A DNA stretch of 64,000 nt from Legionella drozanskii LLAP-1 (GCF_001467585.1 NZ_LNXY01000003.1:1-64000); one strand, 5' to 3'. Positions 16,027-25,096 are shown, counted from the first letter of the stretch. Notes: a model not told the origin generated them from the letters alone. A program made the numbers and translations.

Positions 16027-17208
16027 TTAAAGTATTTCCAAGGCCAAGGCAATACCTTGTCCGCCACCGATACACAAAGTAACTATCCCTCGTTTTAAAC
16101 CATCTCGCTTCATGGAGTGAATGAGCCTTGTAGTTAAGATAGCACCGGTAGCTCCGATTGGATGCCCATGAGCAATTGCTCCGCCTTCCACATTGACTAT
16201 CTGTTCATCTAAATTCAGTTCCTTCGCCACTGCGATAGCAATTGCAGCAAAGGCTTCATTTATTTCTACCCGTTGAACATCCTGAATTTGCCATTTTGCT
16301 CGTTCGAGAGCTTGTTTTACTGCAGGTACAGGGCCTATGCCAAACAGGCCTGGTTCGACTGCACTAATACCATAAGCGACGATACGGGCCATTGGTTGTA
16401 AATGATGTGAAGAAACAAAATCTTCATCGGCAACAATCATGGCAGCAGCAGCACTATTCAAACCTGGAGCATTACCCGCTGTGATTGTACCCTCTTTTCG
16501 AAATGCTGGTTTTAATTTAGCGAGAGTTTCTGCCGTTGTATCGGGACGATTGTGTTCATCCTTCTGAAACAACTCTATCCCTTTACGAGAAGTGATTTCC
16601 ACCGGCGTAATTTCGGCAGTAAATTTGTCCTCTGCCTGTGCTTTAGAAAAGAGTTGTTGTGAACGCAGAGCCCATTCATCTTGTTCTTCCCGAGAAATTG
16701 AATATTTTTCAGCAAGATCTTCAGTATGCCAGCCTGAATGGTTGCCTGAGAAGGCATCGTGTAAGCCATCGAGGAGCATACTATCACTGGTTTTACCATC
16801 ACCCATGCGATAACCCCAACGTGCTGAAGGAAGCAGGTAAGGACATAGATCCATGTTTTCCATTCCGCCTGCAATCGCACATTGAATATTCCCACTGGCA
16901 ATCTCAAGATAAGCAGAAACAATAGCTTGTGCACCAGAGCCACAAACCCGATTAACTGTATACGCTGGAACATTAACAGGAACGCCACCATAAATCGCAG
17001 CTTGACGAGCTGGATTCATAGCCGCCCCTGCTTGTACAACATGGCCCATAACAACAGCCTGTACTTTATCAGCGGCCAGTCCTGCCCGTTTAAGGGTTTC
17101 ACCTACAACGACAGCACCTAGCCTAGGTGCAGGAGTATTCTTCAAAGTACCATTAAAAGTTCCAATAGCAGTGCGAACAGGAGAACAGATAAAAATATCA
17201 GTAGTCAT
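16027..17208 (-). CDS. acetyl-CoA C-acetyltransferase (thiolase)
   Basis: 393 residues from ATG 17208 (MTTDIFICSPVRTAIGTFNG), the usual thiolase length; the frame is open to 17280 but the family start and AAGGATT site favour 17208. The nucleophilic Cys89 lies in NRVCGSGAQA, the catalytic His in GGAIAHGHPIGATGA, and the second Cys in TLCIGGGQG. It condenses or cleaves acetoacetyl-CoA in the cytoplasm, feeding polyhydroxybutyrate synthesis or degradation of short acyl-CoAs. No phaB or phaC neighbour is visible, so which of the two it serves is open. Single-gene unit with its own stem-loop. Confidence 0.93.
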   Translation of the reverse strand: MTTDIFICSPVRTAIGTFNGTLKNTPAPRLGAVVVGETLKRAGLAADKVQAVVMGHVVQAGAAMNPARQAAIYGGVPVNVPAYTVNRVCGSGAQAIVSAYLEIASGNIQCAIAGGMENMDLCPYLLPSARWGYRMGDGKTSDSMLLDGLHDAFSGNHSGWHTEDLAEKYSISREEQDEWALRSQQLFSKAQAEDKFTAEITPVEITSRKGIELFQKDEHNRPDTTAETLAKLKPAFRKEGTITAGNAPGLNSAAAAMIVADEDFVSSHHLQPMARIVAYGISAVEPGLFGIGPVPAVKQALERAKWQIQDVQRVEINEAFAAIAIAVAKELNLDEQIVNVEGGAIAHGHPIGATGAILTTRLIHSMKRDGLKRGIVTLCIGGGQGIALALEIL

Positions 17209-17426
17209 GGCTAATCCTTTTCCTTGAGTGATCAAATTATCCAATACATCATTGCATTTTTTAAGATAATTATTAAGCATAGTCCCTATAATAATGAAAT
17301 AAAATATAGAACTATAAATTTTTGAATTACTTTAAAAGTAGGACGATTAATTATTTGTTTAGGATGTTGCGTGTAACTATACTCAACGGATACTGGTTAA
17401 AAATTACTCAAAAGATGGTTAATATT

Positions 17427-18230
17427 ATGATCAAAAAAATTATTTATTCTATAGCCTTAGTTACAGCTACTTTTTCTTCCTTTGCACAAGATATTAACTT
17501 AGTCCCCCCTGTCTTTTGCGCAAATTGTGCAGCACAAATTCATCGGGGAGTAAAATGGAACATTATATTGACCAAACCAGTTAAGTTCACCGTGCCGGTG
17601 CCTGTTTATGATATCGATGGTTTTGATAATTCGGCAGAAACCGTTGCTAAAATTCATGCCCAAAATGCGAAAGCAATTTGTTATATCAACGCTGGAGCCT
17701 GGGAAAATTGGCGTTCGGATGAAAGAGATTTTCCTGATGCAATCAAAGGCAAATCCAATGGTTGGTCAGGAGAGAAATGGTTGGATATTCGCCAAACCAC
17801 CCAGCTTATGCCTATTATGCAGGCACGAATTAATATGTGCAAAGACAAAGGATTTGATGCCATTGATTTCGATAATGTCGACGGCTTTAGCAACAAAACA
17901 GGGTTCCCTCTCACTGCAGCAGATCAAGCAAAATATAATATTTTATTAGCTAATATAACTCATCAAGCAGGGCTGGCGGTCGGGCTAAAAAACGATTTGG
18001 ATCAAGTTGAATTGCTAGAGCCTTATTTTGATTTTGCAGTGAATGAACAATGTTTTTACTATAAAGAATGCGATCAGATGACTCCTTTTATCAATGCGAA
18101 TAAAGCAGTGTTGAATATTGAATACGATCTCAAGCCCTCGCAATTCTGTGCTAAAGCAAAATCAATGTATTTTAGTGCCATTAAAAAAGATCTGGAATTG
18201 ACCGAAGAGCCTGTTAGTTTTTGTAACTAA
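17427..18230 (+). CDS. secreted GH114/TM1410-like glycoside hydrolase
   Basis: About 267 residues from ATG 17427 (MIKKIIYS). An N-terminal signal peptide is clear, with cleavage near FAQD. The mature part has the endo-alpha-1,4-polygalactosaminidase (GH114) barrel pattern: YDIDGFDNSAETV, AICYINAGAWENWR, WLDIRQ, GFDAIDFDNVDGF and VNEQCFYYKEC. Acidic residues in the DIDGFD, DFDNVD and NEQC segments are the expected catalytic-site positions. Family members cut galactosaminoglycan polymers such as Pel. The target in this organism is unknown; a self-made or foreign biofilm polysaccharide is plausible. Confidence 0.8.
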   Translation: MIKKIIYSIALVTATFSSFAQDINLVPPVFCANCAAQIHRGVKWNIILTKPVKFTVPVPVYDIDGFDNSAETVAKIHAQNAKAICYINAGAWENWRSDERDFPDAIKGKSNGWSGEKWLDIRQTTQLMPIMQARINMCKDKGFDAIDFDNVDGFSNKTGFPLTAADQAKYNILLANITHQAGLAVGLKNDLDQVELLEPYFDFAVNEQCFYYKECDQMTPFINANKAVLNIEYDLKPSQFCAKAKSMYFSAIKKDLELTEEPVSFCN

Positions 18231-18238
18231 TCTTCTTA

Positions 18239-18265
18239 TTGACATCTGCCAGTAGAGAATATAAT
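18239..18265 (+). promoter_or_regulatory. sigma-70-like promoter for lpxO
   Basis: TTGACA (18239-18244) and TATAAT (18260-18265) are both perfect consensus hexamers with a short 15-base spacer. The -10 box sits in the centre of the inverted repeat GAGAATATAATTTCTC (18254-18269). It is 41 bases before the lpxO start. Confidence 0.5.
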
Positions 18266-18306
18266 TTCTCTAGCATTTAGTCGCTTGTCACAATAACGGA
18301 CCTTTT

Positions 18307-19227
18307 ATGACTTTCTTTTCAATATTAAATTTTAAATCCTTGTTTTTTGCTTGGTATATTTTTTCGATTGCTTATACTCATTTTCGTGGAAAAGTACGTT
18401 TAAAATTTTTAAAACAGCTCACTGATCACTCCAGCTTTATGGCTCCGGTCAATGCGATCATGTATCTTTTTTCCGCAGTTCCCAAAACACCTTTTTTGGA
18501 TGTAGCGACTTTTCCGGAATTAAAAATATTACGTGACAATTGGGAAACCATTCGTGAAGAAGCTGAATTTTTATATCAAGAAGGTTACATCTCTGCCTCG
18601 GATAAATATGATGACATTGGCTTTAATTCTTTTTTCCGTCGTGGCTGGAAGCGGTTCTATTTAAAATGGTACCAAGATCCGATGCATTCTGCGCAAACGC
18701 TTTGCCCCAAAACATTGGAATTAATTCAACAAATTCCTAACATTAATGCCGCTATGTTTACCCTCCTCCCTAAAGATAGTTTTCTATTTAGTCATCGTGA
18801 TCCTTATGCAGGCTCTTTGCGTTATCATTTGGGATTAATTACACCTAACTCCAAAGATTGTTGTATCTATGTCGATGGTGAACCTTATTTTTGGCAAGAT
18901 GGTCAGGATGTTATGTTCGATGAAACCTTCGTTCATCATGCTGAAAACAAAACGTCTCAAGATAGAATCATCCTTTTTTGCGACATTCAACGACCTTTGA
19001 AAAATAAGCTTGCTACTTGGTTTAATCAATTTTTTAGTCGAACTGTAATGAAAGCCGCCGCAAGTAAAAACTTACCTAACGAGCAAGTGGGAACGATTAA
19101 TAAGTTATTTACCCATCTCTATCAAATACGGTTAGTGGGTAAAAAACTTAAGAGCTATAATAAAAATTTGTACTATATAATTAAATATACACTTTTCCTT
19201 GGTTTTATAGCCTTATTTTTTATATGA
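18307..19227 (+). CDS. lpxO: lipid A 2-hydroxylase LpxO
   Basis: 306 residues, an aspartyl/asparaginyl beta-hydroxylase family dioxygenase anchored by an N-terminal helix. The LpxO-type start region reads YTHFRGKVRLKFLKQLTDHS and then FMAPVNAIMYLFSAVPKTPF. The Fe(II)/2-oxoglutarate site is visible as SHRDPYAGSLRYHLGL, with a second His in ETFVHHAEN and an Arg in FCDIQRPL. It adds a 2-hydroxyl to a lipid A secondary acyl chain at the inner membrane, changing outer-membrane permeability and immune detection. A hydrophobic C-terminal helix is also present. It overlaps the next gene by 4 bases (ATGA). Confidence 0.9.
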   Translation: MTFFSILNFKSLFFAWYIFSIAYTHFRGKVRLKFLKQLTDHSSFMAPVNAIMYLFSAVPKTPFLDVATFPELKILRDNWETIREEAEFLYQEGYISASDKYDDIGFNSFFRRGWKRFYLKWYQDPMHSAQTLCPKTLELIQQIPNINAAMFTLLPKDSFLFSHRDPYAGSLRYHLGLITPNSKDCCIYVDGEPYFWQDGQDVMFDETFVHHAENKTSQDRIILFCDIQRPLKNKLATWFNQFFSRTVMKAAASKNLPNEQVGTINKLFTHLYQIRLVGKKLKSYNKNLYYIIKYTLFLGFIALFFI

Positions 19228-21104
19228 GTATAACTGGTAATACGAGCCAGCCTAGAATTAATAAGTGGCTCTTACATTTTTTCTTTATCAATTTAATTGT
19301 AGTTTATGCTCTTTCTTACAATTACATTGTTGATGCCTTTGGTGTAACACTGTTTTACTTTGCGAGAGATGGCTTTCATGAGGCGTCTCTCACCACCCAT
19401 CTCATTGTAAGTTTCTACCTAATAGCGACTTATATTAGCTATTTTTCCTTATTAACGATCTTAAGTTTATTAATTCCTTATTTAATTTCGAAATTAACTT
19501 CGCGAAACTGGATTACGATTTGTATCAGTATTTTTTGCATAAGCTGTTTTATTTTATTTATTGTTACTGATTTATATGTATTCAAACTATACCGATTTCA
19601 TTTAAATACTCTGATATTGAAAATGTTATTCAGTAAATATAGCTATCAAATATTTTATTTTTCTACGAACGAATGGATTGTGTTTTATCTCATTGTGGCA
19701 TCTATTCTTCTCCTCGAAGGGCTAATTGGCTTAATTTTATGGTTTAATAAAGTCATCAATTTCTCAAAATGGATCGAGCGATTTATTTATGCATCGATTA
19801 TCTTAATCTTTATTTCATTTTGCTCCACGGTAATTGGCAACAAATATCTCATCCGACAAAGTACAGTTTTTCCTTATTATACGGAGATAGTGCGACATCT
19901 TTTTTCGATTTCAAAAGAAGACATGAATTTCTTTGTTTATAGTCACTATTTTGCTCAATCTAAATTTGCCAATCATCAGTTGTCTTATCCAAGACATCCA
20001 CTTCAGTGCAACAAAGAAGCAAATCCTCCTAACATCTTTATTATTCTCATTGATACTTGGCGCTTTGATGCAATGAACGAAAAAACCACTCCAAATATTG
20101 CTCGTTTTGCTTCAGAAAACCTTAATTTTCATAATCATTTCAGCGGTGGGAATGCAACACAACCAGGGGTATTTTCGCTTTTTTATTCCATGCCAGCTTC
20201 TTACTGGACAGCCATATTTGAACAGAAAAAGAGCCCTGAATTTATTAATCAACTGCAGGAAAAAAAATATGAATTCGGTGTATTTGCTAGTGCCAGCTTA
20301 ACTATACCCGATTTTGCCTCTACTATTTTTAGAACGCTACCCCTACCTCCTCCTCCAAGCGGTTGGGCCTATCAACGTGATGAAGAAGTGACAAAGCGGT
20401 TGTTGTCATTTCTCAATAATCGTAAAACCGATAGGCCTGTTTTTTCATTTATTTTTTATGATGCCGCTCATGAATATTGTGGAGAAAGGAATTTTAAAGG
20501 TCCATTTCAACCAGAAACTCAAGTCTGTAAGCGTTATTTTCTAAATAATGGCTATAATGGCGTACCTTTAGTAAATCGCTATTTAAATGCGGTCAATTTC
20601 GTCGATCAGCAAGTCGCTCAAGTCTTAGATGGAATTAAAAAATCCAATTTATGGGATAATTCAATCATTATTATCAGTGCAGATCATGGTGAGGAGTTTA
20701 ATGACAGTCACAATGGTTATTGGGGGCATGCAAGTAATTTCAGTAAATATCAGATCGAAGTTCCTTTCATCGTTCATTGGCCGGGCAAGTCGAAACAACA
20801 ATTTAATTATGTCACCTCACATTATGATGTGGTTCCAACGCTAATATCAGATGCCCTAGGCTGTAAAACAGAGTATTCTGATTATAGTTACGGTTATAAT
20901 CTTTTTGATGCAAAAAATCGTTACCCGCTTATTGTTAGTGGTAATTACAATATCAGTTTTATTACTCCTCAAACCATTACCAATTTACTCCCCTCTGGTG
21001 ACTTTGAAATTCAAGATTTAAGAGCCGAACCGTTATCAAATCATCGTTTCGATAATACGCAGTTGATATCCATCCTACAGAGCGTGAATCGTTTTTATCA
21101 CTAA
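19224..21104 (+). CDS. yejM: LapC/YejM(PbgA)-like inner-membrane sulfatase-fold protein
   Basis: 626 residues. Five membrane helices occupy residues 1-220, followed by a periplasmic sulfatase/alkaline-phosphatase-fold domain. The diagnostic stretches are FIILIDTWRFDAMNEKTTPN, FSGGNATQPGVFSLFYSMP and IIISADHGEEFND. In Enterobacteria, YejM/LapC (PbgA) senses periplasmic LPS and, through LapB, tunes LpxC stability. The Thr/metal-site region is conserved here. Translational overlap with lpxO is a strong hint that the two act on the same lipid A pathway. Some Legionella-type relatives may instead be phosphoethanolamine or phosphoglycerol transferases; the GNAT Thr motif leaves this open. Confidence 0.8.
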   Translation: MSITGNTSQPRINKWLLHFFFINLIVVYALSYNYIVDAFGVTLFYFARDGFHEASLTTHLIVSFYLIATYISYFSLLTILSLLIPYLISKLTSRNWITICISIFCISCFILFIVTDLYVFKLYRFHLNTLILKMLFSKYSYQIFYFSTNEWIVFYLIVASILLLEGLIGLILWFNKVINFSKWIERFIYASIILIFISFCSTVIGNKYLIRQSTVFPYYTEIVRHLFSISKEDMNFFVYSHYFAQSKFANHQLSYPRHPLQCNKEANPPNIFIILIDTWRFDAMNEKTTPNIARFASENLNFHNHFSGGNATQPGVFSLFYSMPASYWTAIFEQKKSPEFINQLQEKKYEFGVFASASLTIPDFASTIFRTLPLPPPPSGWAYQRDEEVTKRLLSFLNNRKTDRPVFSFIFYDAAHEYCGERNFKGPFQPETQVCKRYFLNNGYNGVPLVNRYLNAVNFVDQQVAQVLDGIKKSNLWDNSIIIISADHGEEFNDSHNGYWGHASNFSKYQIEVPFIVHWPGKSKQQFNYVTSHYDVVPTLISDALGCKTEYSDYSYGYNLFDAKNRYPLIVSGNYNISFITPQTITNLLPSGDFEIQDLRAEPLSNHRFDNTQLISILQSVNRFYH

Positions 21105-21189
21105 AAAGATTAGAAAAATCTTATATTTTCAACTACACTTTGTATATTTATCAGGATGTTAAGCAGCAGCTTAATTGAGGCAATAAAAA

Positions 21190-21765
21190 ATGCCGTTTAA
21201 ACTTTTGAATCATTGGATTGAAGAAGAAAAAGACGTCGGAGCTCCCAACCCTCAACATGCAATCTTGTCGACTGCAACCTCTGATGCAACGCCGCATAGC
21301 CGTGTGGTTGCCATCAGAGAAATTAGAGAAGACGAATTGGTATTTTTCACCCAAAAAGGGACAAGAAAAGTCGAGGATTTAAGCAATAATCCCAAAGTTT
21401 CGCTTACTTTTTGGTTTGAACTTAGACAACGCGAAGTAATTTTAGAAGCTATCGCGGAACCTTTATCGCAATCAGAGGTAGAACACTACTGGAATACTAA
21501 TCCGCACTCCGCCCAATTACGATTTACTGCTTATGCTTTAAGTTCAATGCAACCCATTAATTCTAAACAAATTATTGAAGATAAAAAAACCGCTCTTGAA
21601 AGAGAATATCTTAATAAAAAATTACCTTTAAGTCCTTTCTATTGCGGATTTCGCATCAAACCGACTCGATTTATTTTCTATAGTTTTCGCCTCGACGAAT
21701 TATCCGATGTCGCCGAATATTATTGGCAAAATGCACAATGGCATCAGCGCATTTTGTCTCCCTAA
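21190..21765 (+). CDS. PdxH-like pyridoxamine 5'-phosphate oxidase family flavoprotein
   Basis: 191 residues. The N-terminal FMN-binding split barrel matches PdxH well (PHSRVVAIREIREDELVFFT, then SLTFWFELRQREVILEA). The C-terminal third is divergent: a typical PNPO ends with a conserved RPPHWGGY-type segment and a RLHDR-type tail, but here the corresponding parts are LPLSPFYCGFRI and RLDELSDVAEYYW. It may still make pyridoxal phosphate from pyridoxine or pyridoxamine phosphate, or have a changed substrate. It is followed by the SDR gene only 12 bases later, as if co-transcribed. ATG 21190 has a poor ribosome-binding site but fits the family length. Confidence 0.65.
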   Translation: MPFKLLNHWIEEEKDVGAPNPQHAILSTATSDATPHSRVVAIREIREDELVFFTQKGTRKVEDLSNNPKVSLTFWFELRQREVILEAIAEPLSQSEVEHYWNTNPHSAQLRFTAYALSSMQPINSKQIIEDKKTALEREYLNKKLPLSPFYCGFRIKPTRFIFYSFRLDELSDVAEYYWQNAQWHQRILSP

Positions 21766-21777
21766 TTAGGAGCTCAA

Positions 21778-22560
21778 ATGATGAATTTACAAAATAAAAT
21801 TGTGTTAATCACCGGTGCCTCAAGTGGTATTGGACATGCCTGCGCCCGACTTTTTGCTAAAAATGGAGCAAAGCTAATTCTTTGTGCACGCAGACAAGAA
21901 CGCATAGAGCATCTTGCGAAAGATTTAGAAGCTATGCACAACACACAATGCCTAACTCTCATTTTGGATGTTCAAGATAAGACAAAAGTTGAATCCACTT
22001 TAAGTACTTTACCCTCAGAATGGCAAGCAATCAGCATATTAATCAATAATGCTGGCCTTGCGCTCGCCAGTGACTCCATTCAAGAAGGTTCAATTGCTAA
22101 TTGGGAAGTGATGATTGATACCAATATTAAAGGATTACTTTATGTCACGCGGAGTATTTTACCGGGTATGCTCACTCGCCATGAAGGACATATTATTAAT
22201 ATAGGCTCAATTGCAGGCCAAGAATGCTACCCAAATGGCAATGTGTATTGTGCGACTAAACACGCGGTGAGAGCGATCAGCAAATCAATGCGCATGGATC
22301 TTTTAGGAAGCCCCATTCGAGTGACAGAAATTGCCCCGGGAGCTGTAGAAACTGAATTTAGTGAGGTTCGCTGGAACGATAAAGACAAAGCAAAGGCATT
22401 TTACCAAGACTTTAATCCGCTTTTTGCTGAAGATATTGCTGATGCGGCTTATTATTGCGCAAGCCGCCCTGAGCATGTCGATATTGCTGAGTTAACAATA
22501 ATGCCTACAGCTCAGCCTAGCGCCACATCGATTTATCGGGCTGGTAAGAAGTTGCAATAA
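21778..22560 (+). CDS. short-chain dehydrogenase/reductase (YdfG-like)
   Basis: 260 residues with the classical SDR layout: nucleotide-binding TGASSGIG (about residues 12-19) after a beta strand, an Arg in CARRQER suggesting NADP preference, NNAGLAL, the catalytic Ser in NIGSIAGQ, and Tyr-Lys in YCATKHAV. The final TAQPSATSIYR resembles the YdfG group of NADP-dependent 3-hydroxy acid dehydrogenases, acting on L-allo-threonine, serine or 3-hydroxy acids. AGGAG lies 5 bases before the first ATG (21778) and 8 before the second. Co-transcription with the PdxH-like gene is likely from the 12-base gap. Confidence 0.85.
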   Translation: MMNLQNKIVLITGASSGIGHACARLFAKNGAKLILCARRQERIEHLAKDLEAMHNTQCLTLILDVQDKTKVESTLSTLPSEWQAISILINNAGLALASDSIQEGSIANWEVMIDTNIKGLLYVTRSILPGMLTRHEGHIINIGSIAGQECYPNGNVYCATKHAVRAISKSMRMDLLGSPIRVTEIAPGAVETEFSEVRWNDKDKAKAFYQDFNPLFAEDIADAAYYCASRPEHVDIAELTIMPTAQPSATSIYRAGKKLQ

Positions 22561-22631
22561 TCTTAGCTCGGTATCAGCTATTGGTGAGCCACTTCATCTG
22601 ATCGCAAAAAACGCCTTATCTCAGGTCGACA

Positions 22632-23102
22632 TCATAATATGAATGATATTTGACCACTCCGTTCGAGTGTTGCTTCTTTTATCGAAGTAATTTTTTTCAA
22701 GCCATGCTGTACTCTCAATGCTTGTAAAATATCATTCGGAGTGAGTCGACAAGAGCGAATATTTTTTTCAATGTATTTTCCATTTTTTACAAGGCACACT
22801 TTCTCACCTTTAATGTAGCTACCCATCCACTGATTTTTATAGGATAAATAAGCAAACAATCGATGAATAGCTACGATGAATGCACACACGATCATTGAGG
22901 GAATGAGTGGGATATTATTGACAACGGCTTCTCCTAAAAGCGCACCAAGGATAATGTAAATTATAAAATCCAACGGAGAGTGGTTACCAAAAAGTCTGGC
23001 CGAATTGGCTCTAAAAAGAATTATCGCATAGAGCGTAATAATAATGCCTCTAAGATAAAGTCCGTAGTCAAATAACTCACTCCAACCCAGTATTTTATCC
23101 AT
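22632..23102 (-). CDS. YetF/DUF421-type membrane protein
   Basis: 156 residues with about three membrane helices in the first 90 (GLYLRGIIITLYAIILFR; PLDFIIYIILGALLGEAVVN; MIVCAFIVAIHRLFAYLSY) followed by the compact cytoplasmic DUF421 domain (GEKVCLVKNGKYIEKNIRSC, then LTPNDILQALRVQHG). In Bacillus, YetF acts on phospholipids or spore membranes; the wider family has no firm role. It is monocistronic and convergent with the SDR gene. Confidence 0.8.
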   Translation of the reverse strand: MDKILGWSELFDYGLYLRGIIITLYAIILFRANSARLFGNHSPLDFIIYIILGALLGEAVVNNIPLIPSMIVCAFIVAIHRLFAYLSYKNQWMGSYIKGEKVCLVKNGKYIEKNIRSCRLTPNDILQALRVQHGLKKITSIKEATLERSGQISFIL

Positions 23103-23340
23103 ATTCTTATTCCATTAAAATTAATAAAAAATGACGATTAATTTTTTTGTTGCGTGTTAGTATTATAGCCTGACAATCATCAGTAGGGGATGGGAGACTT
23201 TAAAAGTGCGATAATTTCACTTAGAAATCGGGTTACCTATCTTTCTCGTAGTTTTTTACCTAATTGAATTTCTTTAGTAGCTAAAAATAATTAATTTGAT
23301 GCTATTTTTTAGATTAAAATTAACCTAAGTATTTGCCGTT

Positions 23341-23374
23341 AACCCTGCTTAGTGGGTTTACTAGCAGGGTTTTT
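23341..23374. terminator. intrinsic-terminator-like hairpin
   Basis: AACCCTGCT (23341-23349) pairs with AGCAGGGTT (23363-23371), followed by a T run on the plus strand. It lies just downstream (in minus-strand sense) of the coiled-coil gene, where a matching A run would give it terminator shape only in the plus direction. It may serve either direction. Confidence 0.45.
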
Positions 23375-23381
23375 CCCATTA

Positions 23382-23786
23382 CTAGCTTTTACCAGGCGTT
23401 GCTGGCGCTCCAGGTTGCCCTACTGCTGCTGGTTGCGGAGCTTGCTGTTGCTGTACTTGTTTAAGCTGTTGTTGAAAAGAGTTTTGCAATTGCTTAACTT
23501 GGTCTTGTAAATTACTTTGTATCTGCTTGATTTGCGTTTGTGTCTGAGTATTTAATTTTTGAATTTGATCCTGCAATTGAGTTTGTAATTGTTTTATTTG
23601 ACTTTGAGTTTGCGTATTAAGCTTATCAATCTGTGTTTGTACCTGGTTAAATTGATCTTGGATCTGAGTATTTAATTGTTGAATTTGTTGGCTAGGCGTA
23701 CCCGTTATTTGTCCTGCAGCTGCAAACGCATAGCTAACACTAGAAATAATAAAAGAAGATAACACCACAACCAAATGCTTTTTCAT
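23382..23786 (-). CDS. secreted hendecad-repeat coiled-coil protein
   Basis: 134 residues from ATG 23786, which follows CGGAGTAACC; a longer frame to 23846 lacks such a site. A signal peptide (MKKHLVVVLSSFIISSVSYA) precedes a Gln/Leu-rich helix. Successive 11-residue units are visible: LNTQTQSQIKQ, LQTQLQDQIQK, LNTQTQTQIKQ, IQSNLQDQVKQ, LQNSFQQQLKQ. An 11-residue period is the signature of a right-handed coiled coil. A Pro/Ala/Gly tail ends the chain. No enzyme domain is present; a periplasmic or surface structural or adhesive role is possible. Function unknown. Confidence 0.75.
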   Translation of the reverse strand: MKKHLVVVLSSFIISSVSYAFAAAGQITGTPSQQIQQLNTQIQDQFNQVQTQIDKLNTQTQSQIKQLQTQLQDQIQKLNTQTQTQIKQIQSNLQDQVKQLQNSFQQQLKQVQQQQAPQPAAVGQPGAPATPGKS

Positions 23787-23942
23787 GGTTACTCCGTAAA
23801 TTGATCGATTACTTATTAACTGTAAACATTTTTTAGACAAATGCAAGTAAGATCAAAATAAGAAAGCTTACTTTTTTAAATGCCCGATTCTATTGTTGAG
23901 GTGTCAACATTGCTGGGGAACTGAGTCCAAACGATTATAGGT

Positions 23943-24392
23943 TCAAACTAAACTGACACTCAGCACTGGCACAAACCTGCCAGGAAATGATTCAAACTTT
24001 CTTAAACTTTTCGCTCCCATTTTTAGGTAAAATCCTTCGGCATTTGGGTCGGAAACTAGTTCAAACTTTAGCCATCCTTTTGTTGAGGCAAAATTAATTG
24101 CATGCTGCCAGATTTGCTTTCCTAATCCCTGGCGAATGTGATTTGAATTTATAAAAAACAAATCCAGTTCTGCCGCGGATTGTTCGTTAATTTTAAATGC
24201 ATACAGACCAACTAAGCTTTGATCTTTTTCAAAAAGAACTATTTCTTCTCTTTCTAAAAAAGAAGGTTTAACGCCGTATTTTTCCATAAAAACATTTAAA
24301 AAGGATTCGGAATAATTCCACACTGCTTTGGACTGGCGAATAAATTGATTAATTTTTGGCAAATCCTCGACTGTTGCAACGCTTACCTTCAT
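23943..24392 (-). CDS. GNAT-family N-acetyltransferase
   Basis: 149 residues from ATG 24392. The acetyl-CoA-binding core is visible as LDLFFINSNHIRQGLGKQIW (motif A, R/Q-x-x-G-x-G/A), with the preceding strands LVGLYAFKINEQ and the later FYLKMGAK. The substrate cannot be told. Its ATG shares one base with the TGA stop of mutH, so it is the last gene of the aspS-mutH series. Confidence 0.85.
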   Translation of the reverse strand: MKVSVATVEDLPKINQFIRQSKAVWNYSESFLNVFMEKYGVKPSFLEREEIVLFEKDQSLVGLYAFKINEQSAAELDLFFINSNHIRQGLGKQIWQHAINFASTKGWLKFELVSDPNAEGFYLKMGAKSLRKFESFPGRFVPVLSVSLV

Positions 24393-25096
24393 CAACTTTC
24401 CTCCTGTTGGATTCCTCGATATAAATTGGCAGCAATAATTTGTTCAGTAAAGCAGCTGCGCAGATAAAAACCTCGTGGTAGTGTTAAAACTTTTGTGCCT
24501 TCGCTATCAAATCCGTAGCACAATGATTTAGCATTAGCAGCTTTCGGTCTAACTTGTAAATATTGACCTATCCCCGCATGAATTTCTTCTAAATGACCGG
24601 TACTAATCATGGTCGTTAATTCACTCCAATCGTCAGCGAGAATAGCTTCCTCAGCTTGATTAGGAGACCACAAAAATCCCTGGCCAATACGGCGATGCTC
24701 AAAGGTGATTTTGTTATCTCCTTCGATTGGTAACCATAAAACTCGTTTTAATTTAGCGAAGCACTGGGAGGATTGCCAGTTTTGCTGGTGTATTGTTAAC
24801 AAAGGAATGCTAGTCACAAAGGTCGATTCAGCCGGTTTTCCTTTATCATTAAGGGGTACAGACTTAAGTTCTATTCCCAAAGCAGAAAAATCGGGAGCCG
24901 ATTTTGTGCCCGCTGTTGTCCCCAGAGCTAATTCAATAGCCAGACCTGTCCAACCTTTGCGTCTTTGCTGCTCAGCTGGAATTTTAATTTGTAAGGCATT
25001 CGCTAATTGAGCAAAGCTTAATCCTTCAATGAGACGGCAGCGTTCCAAAAGTTCATTTTCATTGTTCAACTTTCTTTTTGTTAGTGGTAGGAGCAT
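24392..25096 (-). CDS. mutH: DNA mismatch repair endonuclease MutH
   Basis: 234 residues. MutH nicks the unmethylated strand at hemimethylated GATC sites after MutS-MutL activation. The catalytic Asp-Glu-x-Lys pattern is visible as DFSALGIELKS; the DNA-binding C-terminal part includes the family-type GFDSEGTKVLTLPRGFYLR. The start ATG 25096 follows GAGGG and overlaps the end of the channel gene by 38 bases; a TTG at residue 9 is an alternative that would match the family better at the N-terminus. Presence of MutH implies Dam-type GATC methylation in this organism. Confidence 0.9.
   Translation of the reverse strand: MLLPLTKRKLNNENELLERCRLIEGLSFAQLANALQIKIPAEQQRRKGWTGLAIELALGTTAGTKSAPDFSALGIELKSVPLNDKGKPAESTFVTSIPLLTIHQQNWQSSQCFAKLKRVLWLPIEGDNKITFEHRRIGQGFLWSPNQAEEAILADDWSELTTMISTGHLEEIHAGIGQYLQVRPKAANAKSLCYGFDSEGTKVLTLPRGFYLRSCFTEQIIAANLYRGIQQEES

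Noticed and set aside
21106-21122. AAGATT/AATCTT stem after the yejM-like gene
   Set aside because: Short AT-only stem that would be unstable.
23400-23700. Tandem DNA repeat suggestive of a CRISPR or minisatellite
   Set aside because: The periodicity comes from the coding of 11-residue protein repeats; units differ at the DNA level and have no spacers.
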